Position numbers and translations under genes: made by a program
Source of the DNA: an uncultured Flavobacterium sp.
GTDB taxonomy: Bacteria; Bacteroidota; Bacteroidia; Flavobacteriales; Flavobacteriaceae
Assembly: GCA_913061465.1 (NCBI GenBank)
Contig: CAJXSU010000004.1
Location: 18,164 to 82,163, forward strand
Direction of reading: 5' to 3'
Length of the DNA: 64,000 nucleotides
The notes under the pieces: model-generated
The model's database searches: none
What the model saw: the letters and a program-made list of their open reading frames with translations, nothing else
Told to the model about the DNA's origin: nothing
In this document: piece after piece, positions 10,315 through 20,212 of the stretch
Position numbering within the stretch: the stretch's first letter is position 1
Layout of the letters: every line of letters begins with the position of its first letter

Positions 10315-11517
10315 ATGATTATGAAAACTCAAATAAAAAAAATAATTTTTTCGATCTTTCTTATAACATTAACTTTTTCATGTTCTAAGAATGAGGATGT
10401 AGATAGTACACCTCCAGGTATATTATCTAATATTTCTGTTGTTCCAACAAATGGTGGTGGTATAATTTCTTATTCGCTTCCCTCAGATAACGATATTTCT
10501 TATGTTAGAGCTGAATATACTAATTCTCAAGGAGAAGAGGTCTTTAGAGTATCTAGTAGATATAATACCTCTCTTGAAATAAATGGATTAAATCAGACAA
10601 CTTCTATTAAAGTAAGGTTGTACGTAGTTGATGAAAATGAAAATATTTCTGATGAAGTAGAGATAGAACTCACACCGTTAGAATCATTTATTTATTTAGT
10701 TCAACAAAGTATTGAAATATCTCCAGATTTAGGAGGTGTTAAAATTACTTGGGAAAATATTGCTACAAAAACAGTTTTTGTTTATGTACATATTTTAAAC
10801 GGAACTGATGAAACAATTAGAATCCTTTCCTCTGATAATGCCGAAGAAAGTCTTTTTATTAGAGGTTTAGATGCCGTAGAAATGACATTTTCAACAAAAG
10901 TTGAGGATTTTGATGGTAATATAACTGATCTTCAGGTGGTAGGAAATTATACACCTTTATTTGAAGAAAAAATTGAAAAAAATACATGGACTTTGATAGC
11001 TTCTCAATCAATAAATGGAAATGCTTATGAGGGTAGAACTGTTAACTTTTGGGATGATATTGTAGACACTGTAGAAACAGATTCTGACAATAGTTATTTT
11101 ATTGCAACAAGAGAAAATAATGGTGGAAGTTTAAATTTCCCATTAGACATTGTTATTGATTTAAACAAAAACGTTAAAATTAAAAGGTTCAAATTATGGC
11201 AAAGAGCCTACTGGTATCAGGGTGGGGGAGTCACTTATCATTATCAAGAGGAGAATTTAAAATCATTTAATCTTTATGCCAGTAATGATGCACAATCATG
11301 GGAATTACTTGGAGAATTTGATATTGGAGACCCAAGAGATAGTGCAGGTAATATTCCTGCATCTGCATTTCAAGAAGCTATCGATGGTCATGATTTTTCT
11401 TTAGATAATACTTCAGAGCAATTTAGATATTTAAAAATCTCAATTACTTCAAATTATGGAAGTACAATAATAACTGTTGGATCTGAAATTACACTTTACG
11501 GTCTAGACAATTTATAA
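10315..11517 (+). CDS. DUF4959-type surface lipoprotein (SusE/F-like position)
   Basis: A 400-residue lipoprotein with lipobox ITLTFSC (Cys23 from the first Met). The start ATG ATT ATG allows initiation at 10315 or 10321. The N-terminal half holds two fibronectin-like domains resembling DUF4959 and DUF5126 (VVPTNGGGIISYSLPSDNDI, KITWEN). The C-terminal part (about 215-400) resembles a DUF5000/discoidin-like beta-sandwich (FKLWQRAYWYQGG, FNLYASNDAQSWELLGEFD). This architecture commonly follows SusD in PULs and is thought to be an auxiliary surface glycan-binding protein. Domain names are from recognition, not a search; ligand unknown. Confidence 0.8.
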   Translation: MIMKTQIKKIIFSIFLITLTFSCSKNEDVDSTPPGILSNISVVPTNGGGIISYSLPSDNDISYVRAEYTNSQGEEVFRVSSRYNTSLEINGLNQTTSIKVRLYVVDENENISDEVEIELTPLESFIYLVQQSIEISPDLGGVKITWENIATKTVFVYVHILNGTDETIRILSSDNAEESLFIRGLDAVEMTFSTKVEDFDGNITDLQVVGNYTPLFEEKIEKNTWTLIASQSINGNAYEGRTVNFWDDIVDTVETDSDNSYFIATRENNGGSLNFPLDIVIDLNKNVKIKRFKLWQRAYWYQGGGVTYHYQEENLKSFNLYASNDAQSWELLGEFDIGDPRDSAGNIPASAFQEAIDGHDFSLDNTSEQFRYLKISITSNYGSTIITVGSEITLYGLDNL

Positions 11518-11531
11518 TATCAAAGAAATAA

Positions 11532-14228
11532 ATGACTTTTATAAAAAAACACTTTGCTGTTCTTCTTCTTTTACTTTCAATTTCATCTCAATCTCAAGGT
11601 TTAAGAACTTTAGGTAAAACCATTATAAATTCTAATGGTGATGAAGTTCTTCTCAAAGGAGTCGGTCTTGGTGGTTGGATGCTTCAAGAAGGGTATATGA
11701 TGAATTCTTCAGGAGCAGCTGACACTCAACATGAGTTCATAGAGAAATTAATTCTTTTAATTGGTGAAGAAGAAACCGAAAATTTCTATAATAATTGGCG
11801 TCAAAATTTTATAACTGAACAAGACGTTAATAGTATTGCAAATCACGGATACAACAGTATTCGATTACCAATGCACTATAATTTATTTACACTACCAATA
11901 GAAGATGAACCTATAGAGGGAGAAAACACTTGGTTAGACACTGGTTTTGATATAGTAGATGAATTGTTATCTTGGTGTGAAGCTAACCAACTATACCTCA
12001 TTTTAGATTTACATGCTGCCCCCGGTGGACAGGGTATGGATGCTGCAATTAGCGATTACGATGATACAAAACCCTCTTTATGGGAAAGTTCATTAAATCA
12101 AGACAAAACTGTTGCTTTGTGGGGAAAACTTGCCGATAGATATAAAGACAAAGAATGGATTGGTGGATATGATTTGTTAAATGAGGTTAATTGGCCTCTT
12201 GGAACTAATGTGCTTAGAAATTTTTATTTAAGAGTTACTAATGAAATAAGGGCTGTAGATTCTGATCACATCATTTTTATTGAAGGAAATGGTTTTGCCA
12301 ATGATTTTAGTGGTCTAACTCCTCCATGGGATGCCAACATGGTTTATAGCCCACATAAATATTGGACTTACAATGATATTTCATCTATTCAATGGGTTTT
12401 AGACATCAGAGATCAGCATAATACTCCTCTTTGGTTAGGGGAATCTGGTGAAAACTCTAATGTTTGGTTTACTGAGGCAATTAATTTGGTTGAGGATAAT
12501 AATATTGGATGGGCTTGGTGGCCTTGGAAGAGAATTTCAACTATTGTATGTCCTTATTCTATAAATTCTAACTCAAATTATGAGTCTATAATAAATTATT
12601 GGAAAAATGAAGGACCCCAACCTTCTGTGGAAAATGCTATACAAGGATTAAGTCAATTAACCAATGATATCCTTATTGAGAATAATGTTTTTTACAAAGA
12701 TGTTATTGATGCAGTTCTTAGACAACCTCAAGATGAGACTCACATTCCATATGCGAATCACACAGTACCAGGAGTAGTTTATTTATCGGATTACGATCTA
12801 GGCTCAAACGGAATTGCTTATTACGATGTAGATTATGCAAATTATACGTTATCTTCAGGTGAAGATTTTCAGCCCTGGAATTCTGGCTGGTCATATAGAA
12901 ATGATGGAGTTGATATTCAAACAAATTCTGATACTTCAAATAGTAATGGCTATCACGTTGGTTATACTAACAATAACGAATGGATGAAATATACCTTGAA
13001 TGTTTCTGAAACAGGGTTTTATAATTTAAAACTCAGATATGCAACACCTCAGTCTGGAGCAAAAATAAAATTTTACATAGATAATGTTGATATTGCAGGT
13101 AACGTCTCCATAGGTAATTCAGGTGGATGGACTAACTTTGTTAATCATTTTATTTATAACTCATATATCGAGGCAGGAACACATGTATTTAAAGTTAAAG
13201 TCGATGGAAATACTGAGTTTAATATGAGTAGTGTAGAATTCACCGATTCTACAGACCAAATTCCAAATTTTGATGTACTAAGTGCAATTACAAATGATGA
13301 TGAGCAATCGTTAAATATTGTTTTTAACCATCCGATAACAAACCAGTCATTATCAAATGACTTATTTCAAGTCAAGGTTAATAATAATATAAGAACAATA
13401 GAGTCTGTAGAAGTCAATTCTGAAAATAACAGATCAGTTATCATAAATTTATCAGAGTATTTATTTTATCAGGATCAAATAAAAGTTAGTTATGATGGTT
13501 CTATTATTACTTCAGTATATAACAGTACACTTGATTCTTTTGAAGATTTATTGGTCGATAATAATCTTCAAACTAGATTTTTAATTCCTGGTAAAATTCA
13601 AGCAGAAGATTATAACTATCAATATGGATTGCAAACCGAAAACTCTTCAGATGTTGGAGGTGGCCTCAATATTGGATACACGGATGCTGGAGATTATGCA
13701 GATTACTTAGTTTATATATCTGACAGTGGTAATTATAATTTAAACTTAAGAACTGCAGCTGCTTACAATTCAGGTAAAGTTGAGTTTTTACTTTTAAATA
13801 ACAATTCAACAGCGAGTATTTCAACTTTAGATTTACCGGTTACAGGAGGTTGGCAATCTTGGCAAACAACTTCAACAGAAACTACATTAGACGCTGGTGT
13901 GTATTCTTTAAAAATGAAAGTTTTGGAATCAGGTTTCAATATTAATTGGTTTGAATTTGAATTCTTAGGATCTTTAAGTGCTGATAGTCAAATTAAAACA
14001 TTTACTTCAATTTACCCTAATCCTGTTAACCAAAATTTTAAAATTCAATTTAGTAATAGTCAAGAAGTAAAAGCTTTAAAAATAATTGATATTAACGGGC
14101 GTTTGGTTAAACAATTAGACCCTAATTCATTAAACCAGTACAATATAGCTACTCTAAAATCAGGTATATATTTTTTAATTATTGAAACAAGTGAATCTCA
14201 ATATCAAAAGAAATTAATTAAAAATTAA
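11532..14228 (+). CDS. GH5-family glucanase with two CBM6-like modules and T9SS sorting domain
   Basis: An 898-residue secreted enzyme. The signal peptide covers about residues 1-20. A GH5 (clan GH-A) domain at about 22-360 has the expected catalytic pair: acid/base Glu218 in YDLLNEVNW and nucleophile Glu304 in LWLGESGE; HAAPGG and SPHKYWTY fit the exo-glucanase-like GH5 group. Two CBM6-like modules (about 415-570 and 690-825; second begins IQAEDYNYQYGL) flank a Big_5-like Ig domain, and a T9SS type A sorting domain follows (IYPNPVNQNFKI to YQKKLIKN). It is probably displayed on or released from the cell surface to cut a beta-glucan. The exact linkage cut cannot be told from sequence alone; beta-1,3- or beta-1,6-glucan is favoured by neighbours. 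Confidence 0.9.
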   Translation: MTFIKKHFAVLLLLLSISSQSQGLRTLGKTIINSNGDEVLLKGVGLGGWMLQEGYMMNSSGAADTQHEFIEKLILLIGEEETENFYNNWRQNFITEQDVNSIANHGYNSIRLPMHYNLFTLPIEDEPIEGENTWLDTGFDIVDELLSWCEANQLYLILDLHAAPGGQGMDAAISDYDDTKPSLWESSLNQDKTVALWGKLADRYKDKEWIGGYDLLNEVNWPLGTNVLRNFYLRVTNEIRAVDSDHIIFIEGNGFANDFSGLTPPWDANMVYSPHKYWTYNDISSIQWVLDIRDQHNTPLWLGESGENSNVWFTEAINLVEDNNIGWAWWPWKRISTIVCPYSINSNSNYESIINYWKNEGPQPSVENAIQGLSQLTNDILIENNVFYKDVIDAVLRQPQDETHIPYANHTVPGVVYLSDYDLGSNGIAYYDVDYANYTLSSGEDFQPWNSGWSYRNDGVDIQTNSDTSNSNGYHVGYTNNNEWMKYTLNVSETGFYNLKLRYATPQSGAKIKFYIDNVDIAGNVSIGNSGGWTNFVNHFIYNSYIEAGTHVFKVKVDGNTEFNMSSVEFTDSTDQIPNFDVLSAITNDDEQSLNIVFNHPITNQSLSNDLFQVKVNNNIRTIESVEVNSENNRSVIINLSEYLFYQDQIKVSYDGSIITSVYNSTLDSFEDLLVDNNLQTRFLIPGKIQAEDYNYQYGLQTENSSDVGGGLNIGYTDAGDYADYLVYISDSGNYNLNLRTAAAYNSGKVEFLLLNNNSTASISTLDLPVTGGWQSWQTTSTETTLDAGVYSLKMKVLESGFNINWFEFEFLGSLSADSQIKTFTSIYPNPVNQNFKIQFSNSQEVKALKIIDINGRLVKQLDPNSLNQYNIATLKSGIYFLIIETSESQYQKKLIKN

Positions 14229-14331
14229 TTAAATAAATTCAAATTATGTTTTTTGCCAAATTTTCTTAAATATCACAATTTATTAATTATAAGAACCAAA
14301 ATAAAAACATCAGAGTATTTATAAATTTAGA

Positions 14332-15213
14332 ATGAATAATAAAAATTACATTATGAAAAAATCAACCTTATTTTTATTGGGGTTTATATTAGTACTTATT
14401 CTTTCAACTGCATTTAAAAATATAAATGAAAATCAGGCAAAAGTGATAGTGTCCTCTAATACATGGAAAATAGATTTTCTTGACAATTTTGATAATTTTA
14501 ATGCTGATAATTGGCAAGATCAACGTATTTGGGTTAATAATGAAACTCACTGTTATGTTCCAGATAACGAGTTTGGTACAAGAGAGGTAAGTAACGGATC
14601 TTTAAAATTGAAAGTTGTTAGAATTGATGAAAAACTTCCGTGTGACAATTTTGATAAATATGGGAAACAACATCCAGCAACTCAGTACGTATCCGGAAGA
14701 ATTGCATCTAAAAACAGAAAAGAATTCATAAAAGGGAAATGGACTGCCAGATTAAGGCTCAGTAGTAATGGAGAACCTAGTATGTTTCCAGCCTGGTGGA
14801 TATTAGGTGCTCAAAATAATGAACCCCCAGTCCAAGAACCCGATGAAAATATTTGTTGGCCTTTAGCGGGTTCAGGCGAGATAGATATTTTTGAACATCA
14901 TGGAGATCATCATAAAAATCATTTTACAACAGGAGCTATTAAGAGTTTGGATAATTGTGATAAAGGAGATTGGTGGAGTTTACGTAAAGGTTTTGACGTA
15001 AAACTTAACGATTACCACGAGTATTCTGTCGAATGGGAAGGTTCAGATCTTGTTTACCGAGTAGATCAAAAAGAATTATATCGAAATATTGGAGAAGGAG
15101 ACAGATATAATGAGCCAATGTTTGCAATTTTAAATTATGCTAAAATTACAGACTCACCAATGGAAGGAGAATGGATTATGGAGGTAGATTGGGTAAAACA
15201 TGAATATAGATAA
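14332..15213 (+). CDS. GH16-family endo-beta-glucanase (laminarinase-like)
   Basis: A 293-residue secreted GH16 enzyme. The catalytic signature EIDIFE gives nucleophile Glu183, Asp185 and acid/base Glu188 (numbered from 14332). The ExDxxE form with an extra residue is typical of laminarinases and relatives rather than lichenases (ExDxE). FPAWWILG and the final EVDWVKHEYR fit the beta-jelly-roll fold. The N-terminus is a signal peptide or anchor with no lipobox Cys. The start may be ATG 14332 or the ATG at 14353 (MKKSTLF), which gives a more usual signal peptide. It lies 103 bases after the GH5 gene and 16 bases before GH30. Expected role: endo-cleavage of a beta-1,3-glucan backbone. Confidence 0.9.
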   Translation: MNNKNYIMKKSTLFLLGFILVLILSTAFKNINENQAKVIVSSNTWKIDFLDNFDNFNADNWQDQRIWVNNETHCYVPDNEFGTREVSNGSLKLKVVRIDEKLPCDNFDKYGKQHPATQYVSGRIASKNRKEFIKGKWTARLRLSSNGEPSMFPAWWILGAQNNEPPVQEPDENICWPLAGSGEIDIFEHHGDHHKNHFTTGAIKSLDNCDKGDWWSLRKGFDVKLNDYHEYSVEWEGSDLVYRVDQKELYRNIGEGDRYNEPMFAILNYAKITDSPMEGEWIMEVDWVKHEYR

Positions 15214-15229
15214 CAATTAACAATCATAC

Positions 15230-16711
15230 ATGAAACTAAAGAATTTTAAATTAGTATTTCTTTTATTACTTGTAACGGCATGTAAAGACTCTAATGTTGT
15301 TGAATCAACATTACAATCGAAGCCCTTAAACTCAATCGAAAAAAATTACAATAAAAAAAACCTTCAAGTTTTTGTAACTGCAAAGGATACAGACTTGAGA
15401 TTAACAAAAATTAGTGAACAAACTTTTACAAATAAGGTACAACCTTTAGAGACTGAAATAGCTATTTTTGTAAATCCTAATAAAAAATTTCAAGAATATT
15501 TAGGAATAGGAGGAGCTATTACAGACGCTTCGTCTGAGGTTTTTTCAGCTCTTAATGAAACTCAACAAAATAAATTACTAAACTCTTTATATGGTAAAGG
15601 TGGTATTGGGTATAATATCATAAGGACAAGTATTCATAGTAGTGATTTTGGTCTAGGGAGTCATACCTATATAGAAGAAGGTGATTCAGATTTAAAGACT
15701 TTTTCAATAGAAAAAGACATGAAAAAAAGAATTCCTTTTATAAAAAGAGCTATAAACTTAATTAAAGATGATTTGGTTTTTTATGCTAGCCCATGGAGCC
15801 CACCTGCTTTCATGAAAACTAATAATAACATGTTGTATGGCGGAAAATTATTACCAGAGTATAGACAATCTTGGGCAGAGTATTACGTCAAATTTATAAA
15901 AGCATATGAGAACGAGGGGATTCCTGTATGGGGTTTAACAATTCAAAATGAACCAATGGCTGTTCAAAGATGGGAGTCTTGTATTTATACTGCTAGTGAA
16001 GAGCGAGATTTTTTAAAAAATTATTTAGGACCAACATTAGAAAAAGCTGGTTTAGGTGATAAGAAAATTGTTGTTTGGGATCACAATAGGGACCTTATTT
16101 CTGATAGAGCCAATACTATTTTTGAAGACCTAGAAGCTTCTAAATATGCTTGGGGAATCGGTTTCCATTGGTATGAAACCTGGACGGGAGGCCTACCAAA
16201 ATATGACAATTTAAAAAATATAAATGAATCTTTTCCCTCAAAAAAAATGTTATTTACAGAGGGATGTCAGGAGGGTTTTAATTCGGAAAGGATGCATTTT
16301 TGGCCTAATGCTGAACGTTATGGTAATTCTATGATAAATGATTTTAATAGTGGTGTAGTTGGATGGACAGACTGGAATATTTTATTAGATGAAAGAGGAG
16401 GGCCAAATCATGTGCAAAATTTTTGTTTTGCACCTATTCATGCAGATACAAAAACAGGTGAATTAACTTTTACTCCAACATATTATTATATTGGCCACTT
16501 TTCAAAATTTATAAAGCCCGGTGCATTTCGTATAAGTACAACTTCTAGTAGATCATCATTAGAAAGTACATCTTTTAAAAATAAAGATGGAAAAATTATA
16601 ACAGTAGTGATGAATAAAACCAATGATAATATTGGGTATAAACTTATTGTTGGCTCTAATGAAACTTTTTTAACTATTAGACCACATGCAATGCAAACAT
16701 TAATTTATTAA
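15230..16711 (+). CDS. GH30-family glycosidase lipoprotein (probable beta-1,6-glucanase)
   Basis: A 493-residue lipoprotein with lipobox LLVTAC (Cys18). The GH30 fold is supported by GIGGAITDASS, FYASPWSPPAFMKTNN, acid/base Glu241 in LTIQNEPMAVQRWES, and nucleophile Glu344 in LFTEGCQEG. The C-terminal beta-domain ends with RPHAMQTLIY. Related GH30 enzymes in marine flavobacterial laminarin PULs remove beta-1,6-linked glucose branches, so a debranching role next to GH16 is likely. Glucosylceramidase-like relatives also exist; PUL context argues for glucan. It sits 18 bases before the permease gene. Confidence 0.92.
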   Translation: MKLKNFKLVFLLLLVTACKDSNVVESTLQSKPLNSIEKNYNKKNLQVFVTAKDTDLRLTKISEQTFTNKVQPLETEIAIFVNPNKKFQEYLGIGGAITDASSEVFSALNETQQNKLLNSLYGKGGIGYNIIRTSIHSSDFGLGSHTYIEEGDSDLKTFSIEKDMKKRIPFIKRAINLIKDDLVFYASPWSPPAFMKTNNNMLYGGKLLPEYRQSWAEYYVKFIKAYENEGIPVWGLTIQNEPMAVQRWESCIYTASEERDFLKNYLGPTLEKAGLGDKKIVVWDHNRDLISDRANTIFEDLEASKYAWGIGFHWYETWTGGLPKYDNLKNINESFPSKKMLFTEGCQEGFNSERMHFWPNAERYGNSMINDFNSGVVGWTDWNILLDERGGPNHVQNFCFAPIHADTKTGELTFTPTYYYIGHFSKFIKPGAFRISTTSSRSSLESTSFKNKDGKIITVVMNKTNDNIGYKLIVGSNETFLTIRPHAMQTLIY

Positions 16712-16729
16712 ATTTATAAAAAATTCATA

Positions 16730-18271
16730 ATGAATAACAAGACATATACAATTTTTATAAGTTTTATAGTAGCACTGGGAGGATTTCTGTTTGGTTTTGA
16801 TGCAGGGATTATTTCTGGAGTAATGTCATTTGCTGGCCCTGAATTTAATTTAAATGAAATTCAATCAGGTTGGGTTGTTAGTGCACCTTCTTTTGCAGCC
16901 ATGTTTGCAATGTTGTTTTCTGGAAGGCTAAGTGATCTTTATGGAAGAAAAAAGATGTTGATCTTTGTCGCTTTTTTATATGCAATTTCTGCTGTTTTAT
17001 CTGCTCTAGCTGAATCTTATGAAATGCTTTATATCGCAAGAATTATTGGAGGAATTGCTTTTGGTGCAGCATTAGTACTAGCACCAATCTATATAGCAGA
17101 AATTTCTACTGCAGAAAATAGAGGTAAACTTGTTTCTCTTCAACAATTAAATATTGTTTTTGGTTTTTTTGCTGCCTTTTTAAGTAATTATTTTTTTAAT
17201 AAATACAATACTTCTGAAAGTACTTTTCTTACAGATGAAAATGTTTGGAGATGGATGTTAGGCGTTGAGTTTATTCCAGCAATATTTTATTTTATACTAC
17301 TATTTTTTGTTCCTAAGAGCCCTAGATGGTTATATCTAAATAAAAATTATTTAGATGCAAAAAAAGTTTTAATTAAAATTCATGGCAATGAAAGAGGTGA
17401 AACAGAGAATTCAGCGATTGAAAAAAGCATACAAGCCGAAAAAAATAAAGAATTACTTAAGCTAATAGATTTATTTAAACCCTCTCTTCGTTTTATATTA
17501 GGTGTTGGATTAGTAGTTGGTGTCCTTCAGCAAATTACTGGTATAAACGCAGTATATTTTTACGCAACATCTATTTTTGAGCAAACGGGTATAGGAACAG
17601 ATGCTGCTTTTTCATCAGGAGTTTTATTAAGTTCTATTTCAGTAATTTTTACTTTTGTTGCCATTTATTTAATTGATAGAATGGGCAGAAGACCACTATT
17701 ATTATTTGGCACTGCTGGAATAGCGATTAGTCTATTATTGTGTGGATATGGTTTTAATCAAGCAACCTATCAATTAAGTACAGAAAACATAAACCAGTTA
17801 GAATTTAGTGAGTCTCAGCAGTTACTTCCATTGGTTGATAAAGTTTATGAAAGTGATATAGCTTTTAAAAATGAATTAAAGCAAGCTCTAGGAAACAGGG
17901 TATACAGTAAAAATGATGGAGCAATTTTAGAGGTAGCAACTTCAATTAATGCTACTTTAATATTAATAGGTATTTTAGGTTTTATTGCTTGTTTTGCATT
18001 TTCATTAGGTCCAGTTATGTGGGTATTGTTGTCAGAACTATACCCTTTGAAATATAGAGGTTTAGCTATTGGTGTTATTGCTTTTGTAAACTCATTAATT
18101 AGCTCTTTAGTTCAGTTAGTTTTTCCATGGGAATTATCTACTTTAGGTAATGCACTTACGTTCTTTATTTTTGGTGTAATCGCATTAATTGGTTTTTTCT
18201 TTATGATAAGATTAGTGCCTGAAACTAAAGGAAAATCACTGGAGGAATTAGAGAAGGAATTAGCTAGATAG
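16730..18271 (+). CDS. MFS sugar-porter permease
   Basis: A 513-residue, 12-helix inner-membrane transporter of the sugar porter family. Diagnostic motifs are GRLSDLYGRKKM (loop 2-3), VPKSPRWLYL (end of helix 6), QQITGINAVYFYA (helix 7), IDRMGRRPLLL (loop 8-9) and VPETKGKSLEELEKE at the C-terminus. A hydrophilic insert of about 60 residues (QATYQLSTEN to ILEVATS) lies between helices 9 and 10. It is the last gene of the PUL and would import glucose or a small glucoside after cleavage, by proton symport. The exact sugar is unknown. Confidence 0.92.
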   Translation: MNNKTYTIFISFIVALGGFLFGFDAGIISGVMSFAGPEFNLNEIQSGWVVSAPSFAAMFAMLFSGRLSDLYGRKKMLIFVAFLYAISAVLSALAESYEMLYIARIIGGIAFGAALVLAPIYIAEISTAENRGKLVSLQQLNIVFGFFAAFLSNYFFNKYNTSESTFLTDENVWRWMLGVEFIPAIFYFILLFFVPKSPRWLYLNKNYLDAKKVLIKIHGNERGETENSAIEKSIQAEKNKELLKLIDLFKPSLRFILGVGLVVGVLQQITGINAVYFYATSIFEQTGIGTDAAFSSGVLLSSISVIFTFVAIYLIDRMGRRPLLLFGTAGIAISLLLCGYGFNQATYQLSTENINQLEFSESQQLLPLVDKVYESDIAFKNELKQALGNRVYSKNDGAILEVATSINATLILIGILGFIACFAFSLGPVMWVLLSELYPLKYRGLAIGVIAFVNSLISSLVQLVFPWELSTLGNALTFFIFGVIALIGFFFMIRLVPETKGKSLEELEKELAR

Positions 18272-18279
18272 CAAAATAG

Positions 18280-18342
18280 AAGTATGTTAAAACTTTGTGT
18301 AAATTTAAAGTACTTTTCAATTTACAACTAAGTCACATACTT
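18280..18342 (+). terminator. Nested hairpin after the PUL
   Basis: AAGTATGT at 18280-18287 pairs with ACATACTT at 18335-18342, and inside it GTAAATT at 18299-18305 pairs with AATTTAC at 18319-18325. TTTTCTT follows closely. It lies directly after the permease stop and could end the PUL transcript. The stem is interrupted, so confidence is moderate. Confidence 0.4.
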
Positions 18343-18430
18343 TTCTTACGGTATTGTTAAATTTATTCATACGTCCTCATCGTTTCATATAAAAATAATA
18401 TATTTACAATTCACAATCTTAGTGAAATTT

Positions 18431-19402
18431 ATGAAGCTATTTAAAAGTATAATTTTATTAATTGCATCTGTTTTCTTTTTTTTAGACAGTAATGCTCAAG
18501 AAACACTTCCTATTTACTCAGATTATTTATCTGACAATGTTTACTTAGTACATCCCTCTGCAGCAGGTATTGGAAATACAGGTAAATTGCGTTTTACTGC
18601 CAGACAACAGTGGGCAGGTGTTAAAGATGCTCCAACACTTCAAACCTTAAGTTTTCACAATCGTTTTACTGATAAAGCGGCTTTTGGTTTTATACTTTTT
18701 AATGACAGTAATGGTTTTCATTCTCAAAAAGGGATTCAAGGTACCTTTGCATATCATTTAGATATTAACAGGAGTTCCTTTTTTAATCAAATTTCTTTTG
18801 GATTATCTCTTACAGCTGTTCAAAATCAAGTAGATCAAACACAATTTTTTGGAGATCCAACTGTAGCGCAAATCATCCAAAGCTCGGCGTATTATAATGC
18901 TGACTTTAGTGTTGCTTATCATAAATCAGGTTTTTCTTCATACTTTACAGTAAAAAATCTTTTATTGTCTGCGAAGAATAACCTGAACAATAATCTAGAA
19001 CCCTTAGATATAAGAAACTATGTTTTATCGTTAGGGTACTACTTTGGACAAAGTAAAACAATCCAACTAGAGCCCTCAATAATGGTTCAACTAAGAGAAT
19101 CAACAGGTGAGAGAATAGCCGACTTTAACATAAAAGCTTACAAAGACTTTAACAAAGCTCAATTATGGGCTGCAATATCATATAGAAAAAGTTTTGATGA
19201 TAGCCCCATAGAGGATTTAAAGTATATAACCCCTATTATAGGTGTTAATTACAATAAATGGATGTTTTCTTACACCTATACCAATCAATTAAATGATATT
19301 GTTCTTACGAATACTGGATTTCATCAAGTGTCTGTTGGTGTAAATTTATTTACAAGAAAGCCGAGAGCATCAGCTTGTCCTAATATTAATTCATCGTTCT
19401 AA
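18431..19402 (+). CDS. PorP/SprF-family T9SS-associated membrane protein
   Basis: A protein of 323 residues from the ATG at 18431; a GTG three codons earlier is less likely. It has a signal peptide ending SNAQ and the family's characteristic start ETLPIYSDYLSDNVYLVHPSAAGI, followed by an outer-membrane beta-barrel-like pattern with NRFTDKAAFGFILFNDSNGFHSQKGI. PorP/SprF proteins partner with T9SS substrates or adhesins in gliding bacteria and are found in many copies per genome, usually next to a large SprB-like adhesin. No such adhesin is adjacent here; the neighbours are the PUL and murI, with which it converges and overlaps by 4 bases. Confidence 0.88.
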   Translation: MKLFKSIILLIASVFFFLDSNAQETLPIYSDYLSDNVYLVHPSAAGIGNTGKLRFTARQQWAGVKDAPTLQTLSFHNRFTDKAAFGFILFNDSNGFHSQKGIQGTFAYHLDINRSSFFNQISFGLSLTAVQNQVDQTQFFGDPTVAQIIQSSAYYNADFSVAYHKSGFSSYFTVKNLLLSAKNNLNNNLEPLDIRNYVLSLGYYFGQSKTIQLEPSIMVQLRESTGERIADFNIKAYKDFNKAQLWAAISYRKSFDDSPIEDLKYITPIIGVNYNKWMFSYTYTNQLNDIVLTNTGFHQVSVGVNLFTRKPRASACPNINSSF

Positions 19403-20196
19403 AAATCTCTTTCTATAACCTTTATAGGGTTATGTTTTTTCAATATCTCAACTAGTGTTTTAGATTCCCTATTGATGTAAAAATTATGAAAAGTTTTTTT
19501 ATTAATAGTTGAGTTTATTTGATCACCAGAAGTTAAAATTCTTTTCGTTTGTTTTGCTACTGCGAGTCCAGAATCAATGATTTGAATATGATTTCCAACG
19601 ATTTTTTTTATTTGAGGAATCAAGAACGCATAATGAGTACAGCCTAAAACTAAAGCATCAATATTTTCTTTAAGCATTGGATCTAAACAACTATAAATAT
19701 GTTTTTCCATTTTTGAAGAATGAATCTCACCATTTTCTATAAGTTCCACTAAACCATAACCGATTTGCTCTATTATTTTAATTGAATGGTCTATTTTATT
19801 GGAGGTTTTTTCAAAAAGTTTACTGTTTATGGTTCCTTTTGTTGCCAAGACACCAATCTTTTTATTTTTAGTAACTAATCCAGCTTTTTTGATAGCAGGT
19901 TCTATGCCAATAAAAGGGATATCATAATTTTCTCTAAGATAATTTATTGCATTTGTAGTGGCAGTATTGCAGGCTACAACAATAATTTTAGCATTTTTAT
20001 TTAAGAGAAATTCGGTATTTTTTATACAATACTCAAGGATTTTTTCTTTTGATTTTTGGCCATAAGGAGCATTTTTACTGTCTGCTAAATATATTGTATT
20101 CTCTTTGGGTAACAATTTATTTACCTCTTGCCAAATAGATGTTCCTCCAATTCCTGAGTCAAAAAAACCAATTGGATTACTTTTAATGGTATTCAT
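19399..20196 (-). CDS. murI: Glutamate racemase
   Basis: A 265-residue cytoplasmic enzyme that converts L-glutamate to D-glutamate for peptidoglycan. The start PIGFFDSGIGGTSIW, the first catalytic cysteine in VVACNTATTNAI and the second in VLGCTHYAFLIPQI are all present, and the length is normal for the family. It is the last gene of the minus-strand envelope cluster, but a terminator hairpin lies between it and the skp gene, so it may be read from its own promoter or by read-through. Its stop overlaps the 3' end of the convergent PorP/SprF gene. Confidence 0.96.
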   Translation of the reverse strand: MNTIKSNPIGFFDSGIGGTSIWQEVNKLLPKENTIYLADSKNAPYGQKSKEKILEYCIKNTEFLLNKNAKIIVVACNTATTNAINYLRENYDIPFIGIEPAIKKAGLVTKNKKIGVLATKGTINSKLFEKTSNKIDHSIKIIEQIGYGLVELIENGEIHSSKMEKHIYSCLDPMLKENIDALVLGCTHYAFLIPQIKKIVGNHIQIIDSGLAVAKQTKRILTSGDQINSTINKKTFHNFYINRESKTLVEILKKHNPIKVIERDF

Positions 20197-20212
20197 AATA
20201 GTAAAAATAAAA

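Noticed and set aside
18422-18430. GTG start for the PorP/SprF-like gene
   Set aside because: The ATG at 18431 gives a normal signal peptide, and ATG is preferred; the GTG adds only three residues.
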